In this document: positions 26,299 through 34,738 of the stretch, in pieces
Numbering within the stretch: the stretch's first letter is position 1
Layout: each line of letters opens with the position of its first letter
Assembly (NCBI GenBank): GCA_034434015.1
Contig: DAOUAB010000229.1
Span: 1-64,000 of the forward strand
Direction of reading: 5' to 3'
DNA length: 64,000 nt
Origin: SpSt-583 sp034434015
GTDB taxonomy: Bacteria; Chloroflexota; Anaerolineae; Anaerolineales; UBA6663
The notes under the pieces: generated by a model
What the model was told of the DNA's origin: nothing
The model's input: the letters and a program-made list of their open reading frames with translations, nothing else
Database searches by the model: none
Position numbers and translations under genes: made by a program

Positions 26299-27271
26299 TT
26301 TTCTCAAAGTTACAGCCATGGCTGCACTGGGCCTCGTATTGGACTTGCCACAGCGGGCGCAGCCCGCCGAGGCGCCTATCGCCCTGGGCCGCGTCACGAA
26401 CTCCTCGCTGCGGGCCTACGACCGGCCGGCGTTCACGGGCAAGGCGCAATCGAAGGTGTATTGGGCCGACACCCTTGTCAACATCTATGAAGAGAAGAAG
26501 GGTGGCGACCCCGGCCAATCGCAGAACCCGGTCTGGTGGCGCACGGACGAGGGCTGGGTACATTCGTCGCTGATCCAGCCGGTACGCAATGACCTGAACC
26601 AGCCAATTGTGGACGTACCCAAAGAAGGGTTTCTGGCTGAAGTGACAGTGCCCTTCACCGAGGCCTGGCGCAATGACGATGGCAACCCGAAGAAGGTCTA
26701 TCGCTTTTACTACGCCAGCACGCACTGGGTAGACCAATCGGTCACGGATAAGAAGGGCCGCGTGTGGTATCGCGTGCTGGATGACCGGTACAAGGTCTAC
26801 TACTTTGTGTTGGCTGAGAGCCTGCGCCGTGTGGATGACGACGAGCTGACGCCGATCTCATCAAACGTGACCGACAAGCGCATCGAAGTGGATTTGAAAC
26901 AGCAGAGCCTGACCGCGTATGAGAATGGCGCGATCGCCTTGACTGCTCGCGTCTCGACCGGGCGCCGGGGAGCGGCAACGCCCAGCGGAGAATTCAAAGT
27001 AGAGCAGAAGCGGCCGTCGCGCCACATGGCGGCAAGCGATGGCAACGGCTTTGATTTGCCGGGTGTGCCGTGGGTGTCCTATATCTACTGGACGGGCGTG
27101 GCGCTGCACGGCACGTACTGGCACAACGATTACGGCACGCCGCGCAGCCGCGGTTGCATCAACCTGACGCCGGCAGACGCCAAGTGGCTGTATCGCTGGA
27201 CGCTGCCCGTCGTCCCACCTGGAGAGGATTACGTGCGGGCTCCTGAAGGCACACGCGTTGTCGTGTTTTGA
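26273..27271 (+). CDS. Tat-exported L,D-transpeptidase (YkuD domain)
   Basis: 332 residues. The N-terminus has a twin-arginine signal (PRRDFLKVTAMAALGL). Residues 35-195 form SH3-like repeats with WVHSSLIQPV. The C-terminal YkuD domain carries His279 (ALHGTYWHNDYG) and the nucleophile Cys295 in SRGCINLTPADA. These enzymes make 3-3 peptidoglycan cross-links or attach proteins to the wall, so this organism probably has peptidoglycan. The start overlaps the preceding gene. Confidence 0.92.
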   Translation: MARLIPRRDFLKVTAMAALGLVLDLPQRAQPAEAPIALGRVTNSSLRAYDRPAFTGKAQSKVYWADTLVNIYEEKKGGDPGQSQNPVWWRTDEGWVHSSLIQPVRNDLNQPIVDVPKEGFLAEVTVPFTEAWRNDDGNPKKVYRFYYASTHWVDQSVTDKKGRVWYRVLDDRYKVYYFVLAESLRRVDDDELTPISSNVTDKRIEVDLKQQSLTAYENGAIALTARVSTGRRGAATPSGEFKVEQKRPSRHMAASDGNGFDLPGVPWVSYIYWTGVALHGTYWHNDYGTPRSRGCINLTPADAKWLYRWTLPVVPPGEDYVRAPEGTRVVVF

Positions 27272-27678
27272 CAGCACTTCAGGATGGAGCCCCAAAGAGC
27301 GGAAGCTAATCCCGGTCTTCACCCGAACTGGGAATTCCAGCGTGAAACCTGCAAACGCAATCCCTGCGCTCTTCGAGGCGGTCAGCCAGGCTGCCTATCT
27401 ACGTGACTAACCTTGGCCCGACCGTCTCGCGCCAGCAGTGGGTGAGCGCCTTCGACGCGCACTTCGCTGGGACGAGCCCGGCCAGGAGAGTGACGGACCT
27501 GCCCACCAGCAGCACGCCCGGAAATCCTCGTCCGGGCCGCCGGCATGGTGTGTTGGCGCCACGCCGTGCCAATAAAGACGATAGTGGCCAGCGAGCTGCT
27601 CATGCGGGCGGGATAGCAGGCATATTATGTGACATTCTACACATTCTTCTCATCCGAGGTTCTTGTAATTTAGAGGGG
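27272..27678. other. Interval without a recognisable gene
   Basis: About 400 bp follow the L,D-transpeptidase. Short frames exist on both strands but none has a family match, a good ribosome site or coding-like structure. AT-richer sequence near 27615-27670 could hold the promoter of the next small gene. Nothing else seen. Confidence 0.5.
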
Positions 27679-28011
27679 ATGATTGGCCTATCCCGGTTCG
27701 GTGAGTATTGGCCCGGCGCCTCCCGTCTGCGCGGGTCCCTGGCCATCCTGTTGACGCTCAGCCTGGCCCTTATCACGACTACGGACGCAGATTGTCTGCG
27801 CTCGCAGCCGGAGGCCCGCGGCTGTGCGCCGGCGGTGACTAGCCCCCAGACCGGCGATCAGGCCGGCACATGCACCTATTGCGCCGACCGGCTGCCCGTC
27901 TGCCTGGCGTTTGTCCTGCCCGTGGCACCGAAGATCACGGTGGTCTTTCCGCCTCCGACCGCGCGCGCTTTCCACGCGTCTCACCTCGATCGTCCGCCCA
28001 TCTCCGCATAA
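27679..28011 (+). CDS. Small Cys-containing exported protein, unknown
   Basis: 110 residues. A hydrophobic segment (about 18-36) could be an export signal, followed by a short part with CLRSQ, GCAPA, CTYCADRLPVC (five cysteines including CxxC). No family recognised. AGAGGGG immediately before the ATG is too close for an ideal ribosome site, so the start is uncertain. It precedes the DUF1573 and thiol-redox genes, so the cysteines may be meaningful. Confidence 0.4.
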   Translation: MIGLSRFGEYWPGASRLRGSLAILLTLSLALITTTDADCLRSQPEARGCAPAVTSPQTGDQAGTCTYCADRLPVCLAFVLPVAPKITVVFPPPTARAFHASHLDRPPISA

Positions 28012-28195
28012 CCCCGCGAACCTGATCGGGCTCACCCTCTGGGAATGGCCGGGGCGTACACCACGGTCCTGCGTGTGGTCGCACCCAGCGGGTGAGTTTG
28101 AGAATTGCAGCCTGATACCGCCGGAGTGAACGGGTCTCCCGAAATCCACCGCTGTGACTCACGTCTCCGGGAGGTGCATGGTCCGAGGTCAACTG

Positions 28196-28594
28196 ATGAA
28201 CCACTTCCGACAATCCCTGCTCGTCGCCTTTTGGCTTGCCGCTGCCACGCTGTGGGCGGGTTGCGGCGCGGCGCCGCCGCGCATCGTCATCGAGCCCGCC
28301 AGACAGGAGCTGGGCGAGGTGCCTCAACAACTCATCGAGCTCACGTTTACGGTCCGCAACGAGGGCGGCAGCCCGCTCACCATCCAGAAGATCAGCACCT
28401 CCTGCGACTGCACCAAGGCGGAGATCAGCCTGGACGAGATCCCGGCCGGCGGAACGGCGGAGCTCAGGGTCTCGCTCGATCCGCTGGAAGATCACCTGTA
28501 TGGCAGCATCACGCGCGTGGTGTACATCCGCAGCAACGATCCCGAGCAGCCCGAGGCGCAGGCCAAGTTTCACGCCCTGATCCAGGGGCCGTAG
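28196..28594 (+). CDS. DUF1573 lipoprotein
   Basis: 132 residues with lipobox WAGC (Cys23) and an Ig-like DUF1573 domain: ELTFTVRNEGGSPLTIQKI followed by the conserved Cys pair in TSCDCTKAEI. An upstream ATG would add 14 residues ahead of the signal; the chosen ATG gives a normal lipoprotein signal. DUF1573 proteins occur on the cell surface, frequently beside redox or c-type cytochrome genes. It lies 6 bp before the HdrB-like gene. Confidence 0.85.
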   Translation: MNHFRQSLLVAFWLAAATLWAGCGAAPPRIVIEPARQELGEVPQQLIELTFTVRNEGGSPLTIQKISTSCDCTKAEISLDEIPAGGTAELRVSLDPLEDHLYGSITRVVYIRSNDPEQPEAQAKFHALIQGP

Positions 28595-28600
28595 GTCGCC

Positions 28601-29302
28601 ATGTTCAAAAGTTTCCTGGAGAGATTGTCCGGCGGAAACACGCTCTACTATCCCGGTTGCGTCACGCAGTATGCGCTGCCTGAGGTGGCCGAGCGCTACG
28701 AACGCTTGCTGCGTCAGGCGCGGATCGATTTCGTCGTCCTGCCGGGCGAGGTGCTGTGCTGCGGCAGTCCCGCCAAGCGCGCGGGCTATCTGAAGGATTT
28801 TGAGGACCTCAGGCGCAAGAATCTGGAGACGCTGGCGCGGTATGGCATCCGCAAGATCATCACCAACTGCCCGGGCTGCTACCACACTCTCAAGGTGGAT
28901 TACGGGCTGGAGGCCTGGCACGTCACGCAAGTCCTCCGCCCGGCCCGGACCCACCGAGCGGAGGCCGCCCCGCTTACTTACCACGACCCCTGCCATCTGG
29001 GGCGCTGGTCAGGCATCTACGAGGAACCGCGGCGTCTGCTGGCGGCAGCGGGATGGCAGGTGGGCGAACTTCCGGATAACCGCGAACACAGCCTGTGCTG
29101 CGGAGGCGGCGGCGGGGTGAAGTCCAACTTTCCCGAACTGGCTGACGCGATTGCGCGCCGACGCCTGGCGCAGGTGGCGAACAAGCGCGTATGCACGGCC
29201 TGCCCCTTGTGCTATGCCCACTTCAAGCAAAACGCCGGTGACGTCCAGGTGCTGGAGTTGAGCGAGGCCTTGATAGGTCGGGAAGCTGACGGTCGCTCAT
29301 GA
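28601..29302 (+). CDS. HdrB/GlcF-like CCG-domain iron-sulfur subunit
   Basis: 233 residues with two CCG (DUF3400-type) domains: LYYPGCVTQYA with VLCCGSPAKRAG, and TYHDPCHLGRWSG with SLCCGGGGGVKS. Such domains bind unusual 4Fe-4S clusters and act on disulfides or quinones in heterodisulfide reductase, glycolate oxidase and LutA. Here the module is a separate gene with the FAD and ferredoxin subunits following, stop and start overlapping by 4 bp. I infer one membrane-associated oxidoreductase; the substrate is unknown. Confidence 0.9.
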   Translation: MFKSFLERLSGGNTLYYPGCVTQYALPEVAERYERLLRQARIDFVVLPGEVLCCGSPAKRAGYLKDFEDLRRKNLETLARYGIRKIITNCPGCYHTLKVDYGLEAWHVTQVLRPARTHRAEAAPLTYHDPCHLGRWSGIYEEPRRLLAAAGWQVGELPDNREHSLCCGGGGGVKSNFPELADAIARRRLAQVANKRVCTACPLCYAHFKQNAGDVQVLELSEALIGREADGRS

Positions 29303-30471
29303 ACTTGAAGCCGCTTCAGAATATCGTTGGACCCGAAAGACTATCGACGGAGGCCGCGGAACGCTGTGTGTATCGGCAGGACGCCTCGCGTCTGCAGGGC
29401 GATTGCCTGGCCGTCGTCTGGCCCGAAACGGCGGGGCAGATATCGGCCCTGGTGCAGTGGGCCGTCGCCGAAGGGGTGGATTTGACGCCGCGCGGGGCCG
29501 GCACCGGCCTGTGTGGCGGCGCGGTGCCCCAGGCCTCCGTTGTCGTGGACGTCTCGCGCCTGACTGCCATCGACTTCCCTGATCCGGCACAGGCGCGCGT
29601 GCGTGTCGGGGCCGGCGTCGCCGTGGGCGTGCTGAACCGATTTCTGCGACCTCACCGGTTGTTCCTGCCCGTCGTGCCCGGCAGCCACCGAACGGCCACC
29701 CTGGGCGGAATGCTGGCGACCAACGCCGCCGGGCTGCACGCCGTGCGCTACGGCGTGATGAGCAACTGGGTAGACGTGGCCTGGCTGGTGGACGGCCAGG
29801 GAGTGGTCCAGGTGTTACCCCATGACCAATTGGTCGCCGTTGCTGGCCGAGAGGGGACGACCGGTATTCTCGTCGAACTCACGCTGCGTCTGGCGCCCCT
29901 GCCCGAGCAGCGCTCGATCACGCTGCAACCCTTTGAGACCACGGCTGCCCTGCTGGACCAGCGCGCCGCGTGGCTGGCGGACCCGTGCCTGACGGCGCTC
30001 GAGTACCTGAACCGGCATGCGGCTGCCGCCATCGGCTGGGCCGCGTACCCGCACTTGTTCGCCGAATTCGAGGGCGGAGGCGGCGAGCTGCAGGGGGATC
30101 GGGCGGCTGCGCTGTGGCGCGCCCGTGACGGTCTCTATCCGCTGCTGGCGCGGCGTGGCTATCCCGTCATTGAGGACCCGCGCCTGGGGGAGACGGGCCT
30201 GCCCGAACTGCTGGACTGGCTGGATGGTGAGGGGATTCCGGTGTTCGGCCATCTGGGGCTGGGCCTCCTCCATCCCTGCTTCGCCCCAGGTGATACCCGC
30301 TTGGTCGAGCTCTATCGCCGGGTCGCGGCCTGGGGCGGGCAGGTGAGTGGCGAGCACGGCATCGGCCTCAAGAAGAAAGCCTGGGTGGGGGAGGCCCTGC
30401 GCTGCGAACTCGGTCCACTGAAACAGGGCTACGACCCGCACGGCGTGTTCAACCGGGGGAAGTTATGCTGA
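29299..30471 (+). CDS. GlcD/D-LDH-type FAD-linked oxidase subunit
   Basis: 390 residues, shorter than the usual 450-480 of GlcD. The FAD-binding type 4 domain is clear: PETAGQISALVQWAVAEG, TPRGAGTGLCGG, and later GREGTTGILVE. The C-terminal cap keeps GHLGLGLLHPCF and SGEHGIGLKKK, which mark 2-hydroxyacid oxidases. The missing length is in the middle of the cap domain, so substrate choice may differ. It overlaps both neighbours, forming a three-subunit unit with CCG and ferredoxin proteins. Confidence 0.9.
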   Translation: MNLKPLQNIVGPERLSTEAAERCVYRQDASRLQGDCLAVVWPETAGQISALVQWAVAEGVDLTPRGAGTGLCGGAVPQASVVVDVSRLTAIDFPDPAQARVRVGAGVAVGVLNRFLRPHRLFLPVVPGSHRTATLGGMLATNAAGLHAVRYGVMSNWVDVAWLVDGQGVVQVLPHDQLVAVAGREGTTGILVELTLRLAPLPEQRSITLQPFETTAALLDQRAAWLADPCLTALEYLNRHAAAAIGWAAYPHLFAEFEGGGGELQGDRAAALWRARDGLYPLLARRGYPVIEDPRLGETGLPELLDWLDGEGIPVFGHLGLGLLHPCFAPGDTRLVELYRRVAAWGGQVSGEHGIGLKKKAWVGEALRCELGPLKQGYDPHGVFNRGKLC

Positions 30472-30818
30472 CCGAATTGCTCGACAATCCCGACTGCATT
30501 GCCTGCGGGCTGTGCCGCGAAGCCTGCCCAGTCTTTGAGGTCCTCCGCCAGGAGCAGATCAGCCCGAGGGGGCGCGCGATCCTGGCCGCGAACGAAATCG
30601 CTTCGGTGCTTGTTTTCCAGTGCACTTTGTGCCGGGCCTGCCGGATTGTGTGCCCGGTGGGGCATGATCCCGACGGCGAGCGCATCCGCGCCCGGCAGGT
30701 GTCTCAGGGCGTCGAGACCGAGGCCAACCGGGCGATGATCGCCAACATCCGCCAGTATGGCAATCCCTTTGGACCGCTCAAGGCTGGGGATATTCCCAAG
30801 ACGCTGACGTGCTGCTGA
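30465..30818 (+). CDS. Two-cluster 4Fe-4S ferredoxin subunit (HdrC/GlcF-N-like)
   Basis: 117 residues with two cluster motifs, CIACGLCREACPVF and CTLCRACRIVCPVG, as in HdrC or the N-terminal part of GlcF. GlcF is normally one protein of ferredoxin plus CCG domains; here these parts are split and placed on either side of the FAD subunit. It would relay electrons between flavin and CCG cluster. The C-terminus ends TCC, a free cysteine pair. Confidence 0.9.
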   Translation: MLTELLDNPDCIACGLCREACPVFEVLRQEQISPRGRAILAANEIASVLVFQCTLCRACRIVCPVGHDPDGERIRARQVSQGVETEANRAMIANIRQYGNPFGPLKAGDIPKTLTCC

Positions 30819-30831
30819 GGAGATGGGTTCT

Positions 30832-32040
30832 ATGCGTTACTCTGTGCTCTTGTCCATTGTGATCGTCTCGCTCTGGAGCGAAGCCGCGACGCCCGCGGCC
30901 GGCGTGGTCAACCGCCAGGCAGTGATCTACTACAACGAAGCCTGTGACGAGTGCCTGCGGTACGTCGACGGGGAGTTGGTGGCGCTCCTGACGGAATTCG
31001 AGGTCCAGGTCACTCAAAAGGACTATATCAACCAGCCCGAGCACCGGGTCGAGCTGAACGACCTGAACGAGCGCCTAGGCGTGCCCCTGGAACTTCAAAG
31101 TCACCTGGCGACGTATATCGACGGCGGCCGGATCATCTTGATGGGTGAGCCGCCCGAGGCCGTGGTGCGGGCGCTGTTGGCCCATGAGGCCGAGTCCCCG
31201 GAACGCCTCCTCATTTACAGCGAGGAAGGCGGTGACGGAGGGTATCGGGCCTGGGCGTTTGCCGGCCCGGTCCAGACCTATCCTCCAGGCACCGCTGTGG
31301 GAACTTACCTGAGTTGGTTCGAGGCCAACCGCACCACATTTACGGCGGCCAGCAGCCCGAGCGCCGATCATACCCTGCTGCTCTCGGCGGTGCTGCTCAC
31401 CGGCCTGGTCGACGGGATCAACCCGTGCGCCATGGCGATCCTGCTGTTCTTCATCACATTCCTGTTTTCCATCCGGAAGAATACAGGCTCGATCGTGAAG
31501 ATGGGGGCCGTCTACATCGGCGCCGTTTACGCGGTCTATTTCCTGGTGGGCCTGGGTCTGCTGCAGGCCTCCAACCTGGTGCAGGGCCACTGGCTGGGCC
31601 AGATGGGGGCGGCCCTGCTCATGCTTTTTGGCCTGGTGAACGTCCTGAATGGCCTGTTCCCGAAGTTTCCTCTGCGACTGGAATTACCGGAAATAGGCAA
31701 GGAGGGTCTGAAGAAGTGGATCTACCGCGCCACGTTGCCCGCGACGCTGGTCCTGGGCAGCCTGATGGGGCTGGAGAGCTTTCCTTGCTCGGGCGGCCCG
31801 TATGTCGCCATTCTGGGCTTGCTGGGCAGCCAGGCTGATTTCTGGCAAGGGGCAGTGTACCTGGCCCTCTACAACCTGATGTTCGTCGCGCCCCTGATTC
31901 TGATCTTGGCCTTATCGCTCAACCCGCTGGTGGCCAAGAAGATGCAGGTTTGGGAGCGCAGTTCGTCACGGATGGTGCGAACCGTGACAGGCGGGCTGAT
32001 GGCGGCGCTCGGGCTCGGGCTGCTGATCTGGGTGCTCTGA
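30832..32040 (+). CDS. CcdA/DsbD-like thiol transporter with N-terminal CxxC domain
   Basis: 402 residues. I chose the ATG nine bases after GAGGAG. An exported N-terminal domain (about 25-180) has CDECLRYVDGELV, a thioredoxin-like CxxC. Six membrane helices follow with the two catalytic cysteines of CcdA in GINPCAMAI and ESFPCSGGPYV. CcdA/DsbD moves reducing power from cytoplasmic thioredoxin to outside proteins. Location next to HdrB-like, DUF1573 and DsbA-like genes suggests an extracytoplasmic thiol pathway. Confidence 0.9.
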   Translation: MRYSVLLSIVIVSLWSEAATPAAGVVNRQAVIYYNEACDECLRYVDGELVALLTEFEVQVTQKDYINQPEHRVELNDLNERLGVPLELQSHLATYIDGGRIILMGEPPEAVVRALLAHEAESPERLLIYSEEGGDGGYRAWAFAGPVQTYPPGTAVGTYLSWFEANRTTFTAASSPSADHTLLLSAVLLTGLVDGINPCAMAILLFFITFLFSIRKNTGSIVKMGAVYIGAVYAVYFLVGLGLLQASNLVQGHWLGQMGAALLMLFGLVNVLNGLFPKFPLRLELPEIGKEGLKKWIYRATLPATLVLGSLMGLESFPCSGGPYVAILGLLGSQADFWQGAVYLALYNLMFVAPLILILALSLNPLVAKKMQVWERSSSRMVRTVTGGLMAALGLGLLIWVL

Positions 32041-32059
32041 TCAATACGGAGGCGGCTTC

Positions 32060-32764
32060 GTGTCATCCAAAGCAAAGCAAGTATCACTTTCGAAGTCCAT
32101 CACGCAGCGAGAACGGCGGCAGCGCGAGCAGCGGCGCCGGTCGCTGACGAGGGCATTGTGGGCGCTGCTGGCCCTGGCCGTCGTCGGCGGTCTGGCGTTC
32201 ACCCTGCTGCCCAGGCTTCTGCCGGCGCCGCCGCCGGCGGCCACCAGCCAGGACAAGAGCCTAGGCGCGGCGGAGGCCGCGGTAACCCTGGTCGAGTATG
32301 GCGACTTCCAATGTCCGGCCTGCCGGCAGTTTGCCATGACCACGGCGCGCACGTTGAAGCAAGAGTTTGTCAGCACGGGCAAGGTGCGTTTCGTCTACCG
32401 CCATTTTGCTTTTCTGGGGCCCGAGTCGCAGTGGGCGGCGGAAGCCTCCGAGTGCGCCAACGAGCAGGGACGTTTTTGGGAGTATTTCGACGCGCTGATT
32501 GCGAACTGGGCTGGAGAGAACGCTGGCGCCTTTAGCCGGGAGAACCTCAAGCGCTTTGCCACCGAGCTGGGGTTGGAGGCCGGCCCATTCAACGAGTGCC
32601 TGGACTCCGGCCGGTATACTGAGAAGGTGCAGCAAGAGACGCGGCAGGGCCAGCAGGCCGACGTGCGCGGGACCCCCTCCCTGTTCCTGAACGATCAACT
32701 GATCGCGGGCGGGTCCAACTATGAGATTCTGAAACGCGCTATCGTCGCGGCCCTCGAACGCTAA
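32060..32764 (+). CDS. DsbA-family thiol oxidoreductase, membrane-anchored
   Basis: 234 residues from a GTG start with GGAGG upstream. A basic N-terminus and a membrane helix (34-53) anchor a DsbA-type thioredoxin domain with active site CPAC in YGDFQCPACRQFA and the cis-proline region RGTPSLFLNDQ. It lies 19 bp after the CcdA-like gene and would be its natural partner for oxidising or isomerising disulfides outside the membrane. Confidence 0.93.
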   Translation: MSSKAKQVSLSKSITQRERRQREQRRRSLTRALWALLALAVVGGLAFTLLPRLLPAPPPAATSQDKSLGAAEAAVTLVEYGDFQCPACRQFAMTTARTLKQEFVSTGKVRFVYRHFAFLGPESQWAAEASECANEQGRFWEYFDALIANWAGENAGAFSRENLKRFATELGLEAGPFNECLDSGRYTEKVQQETRQGQQADVRGTPSLFLNDQLIAGGSNYEILKRAIVAALER

Positions 32765-32822
32765 TCTGACGTGCGGCCCAGGGTGTGGATCGGCCCTGGC
32801 AGTCAGCCCTGCCTGTCAACCT

Positions 32823-33581
32823 TCAGCCCTTGCTGTTGCCTTCCACGCCGGGCCTGTTGCCCGATGCGCCGAGAGGCACAGGCTGCATCAGTTGCGCCGT
32901 CTTGGGCCGGTCGTGCCCATTCGATTCGGCGCGCACGACCCGCCCATGTTCGAGCGTGATCAGCCGATCCGCCAGGCGACCCACGCGGGCGTCGTGGGTG
33001 ACGATGACCAGCGTATGCCCCTGCGCATGCAAGCGGCGAAAAATGTCCAAGACGATCTCCTCGTTAGCCGCGTCGAGATTGCCGGTCGGCTCATCGGCCA
33101 GGATAATCTTGGGCTGGTTGATGAGCGCACGGGCAATGCACACGCGCTGCTGCTCCCCACCGGAAAGTTGCGCGGGCAAATGATGCAGACGCTGGCCCAG
33201 CCCCACCGCCTCGAGCGCGGCGCGCGCCTCGGCCTCGTCGGCCAGGCTATGAAAGTATTGTGCCAGCATCACGTTCTCCAGCGCCGTGAGGTACGGGATC
33301 AGGTAGAACTGCTGGAAAACTAACCCGATCATCTCGCGCCGGAAGTGGGTGAGCGCCTTGGACAGCAGCGTCGTGACCTCTACCCCGTCCACGCGCAACT
33401 GCCCGGCAGTCGGCCGGTCGAGGCCGCCCAGGATGTTCAACAGGGTCGTCTTGCCCGAACCGGATGGCCCCATCACGCTGACCCACTCGCCGCGGGCCAC
33501 TTCCAGGTCCACCCCATCCAGGGCCTTCACCTCGCCGTAGACCCGCGCAAGTTTGATTGCCTGCACAACGCTATCAGTCAT
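32823..33581 (-). CDS. ABC transporter ATP-binding protein (LolD/MacB type)
   Basis: 252 residues. Walker A GPSGSGKT (38-45), signature LSGGEQQR (139-146), Walker B and D-loop LADEPTGNLD (161-170). This is the LolD/MacB/FtsE class that works with FtsX-type permeases. The start overlaps the stop of the permease upstream (TAATG). It is the last gene of an iron operon and powers the two permeases. Confidence 0.94.
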   Translation of the reverse strand: MTDSVVQAIKLARVYGEVKALDGVDLEVARGEWVSVMGPSGSGKTTLLNILGGLDRPTAGQLRVDGVEVTTLLSKALTHFRREMIGLVFQQFYLIPYLTALENVMLAQYFHSLADEAEARAALEAVGLGQRLHHLPAQLSGGEQQRVCIARALINQPKIILADEPTGNLDAANEEIVLDIFRRLHAQGHTLVIVTHDARVGRLADRLITLEHGRVVRAESNGHDRPKTAQLMQPVPLGASGNRPGVEGNSKG

Positions 33582-34738
33582 TATTCGCCTCGCAATGTCC
33601 TGACGGGATCAATCTGCAATGCGCGCTTCACCGGGAGAAGCCCGGCCACCAGCGTGACGATCAGCCCCACGAGCAGCGTGCCCGGAAATGCCCAGGCCGT
33701 GGGCATGATGATCGCCTCGAAGACCTGTTGCCCGATGAGGAGGGCCAGACCCACGCCGGCCAGATATCCCACGGCTCCTCCGATCGCGCCGACGCACAAC
33801 GCTTCAGCCAGGAACAAGCCGGCCACCCGCCGGTCGGCGGCGCCCAGCGCCTTCATCAAGCCAATCTCCGTTCGCCGTTCGATCACCAGCGTGTTGAGCG
33901 TCCCGGCCACGGTCAGCGCGCCGGCGATCAGCACCAACGCCGCTACCAGACCGATGAGCAGGCGCACCTTATCCAGCACCGTCGCCTCGGCCTGGGCGAA
34001 CTGCGCCAGGGTCCGCACTTCCGCGTCGGGCAGGAGGGTCTGGATTTCCTGTGCCACGGCCTCCAGCGGCCGGCCGGAGGTCAGTGCGCTGACCATGACC
34101 AGCCCAACCTGTCCAGACTGATCGGTGAGCGATTGGACCATGGGAAGATCGGCGACGAATTGATCGTCCTCCGCGCCGCCCGTTTCGAGCAGACCCACGA
34201 GGCGCATCGTTCGCGCTTCACGTCCATAGCCGACCGTGATCACTCCGCCCGGCTCGAGACCCATCGCGGCCGCGGCTCGCCCGCCGATGAGAACCTCATC
34301 CTTTACTTCAGGCCACCGCCCCTGCACCTGCCACCACGCGTTGAGCGCGCGAGCGGCCATCAGGTCAACACCCGCAAGGACGGCCGGACGCCCCTCGACC
34401 TCCACCACCGCGTGCAGGTATGGAACCAGGCCGACCACGCCTTCGACTCGTTTGACCGATTCGAGATCCGATTCGCGGATCGTCGCCGGGGCTGAAACCG
34501 CCCCAAAGTCCAGCTCACCGCTGCCGACGCGCAACGACGGCCCGCGTGGGCGAATGACGAGATTCGCTCCGTAGGCGCGCAGCTCGCGCCCGACCTGCCC
34601 GCCGATGTCGCCGGACAGGTTCAGCAGCCCTGAGACGAGCGCACTGCCCAGCGCCATCGCCAGCGCCGCGATGCTCAGGCGCGCGCGTTGATGCCGAAGC
34701 GAGCCGGAAAGAATTCGCCATGCAAAGTGCATACTCAT
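33581..34738 (-). CDS. FtsX-type ABC permease (iron-uptake operon), second
   Basis: 385 residues: N-terminal helix, a large MacB-like extracytoplasmic domain (about 45-265) and three C-terminal helices with the FtsX region ERRTEIGLMKALGA. The correct start is the ATG forming an ATGA overlap with the upstream permease; longer readings through that gene are spurious. The two permeases are about one-third alike by eye and form a heterodimer. Confidence 0.9.
   Translation of the reverse strand: MSMHFAWRILSGSLRHQRARLSIAALAMALGSALVSGLLNLSGDIGGQVGRELRAYGANLVIRPRGPSLRVGSGELDFGAVSAPATIRESDLESVKRVEGVVGLVPYLHAVVEVEGRPAVLAGVDLMAARALNAWWQVQGRWPEVKDEVLIGGRAAAAMGLEPGGVITVGYGREARTMRLVGLLETGGAEDDQFVADLPMVQSLTDQSGQVGLVMVSALTSGRPLEAVAQEIQTLLPDAEVRTLAQFAQAEATVLDKVRLLIGLVAALVLIAGALTVAGTLNTLVIERRTEIGLMKALGAADRRVAGLFLAEALCVGAIGGAVGYLAGVGLALLIGQQVFEAIIMPTAWAFPGTLLVGLIVTLVAGLLPVKRALQIDPVRTLRGE

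Noticed and set aside
30819..30960. Frame reading past the TGA of the ferredoxin subunit (ends TCC)
   Set aside because: The extension overlaps the CcdA-like gene and shows no conserved sequence.
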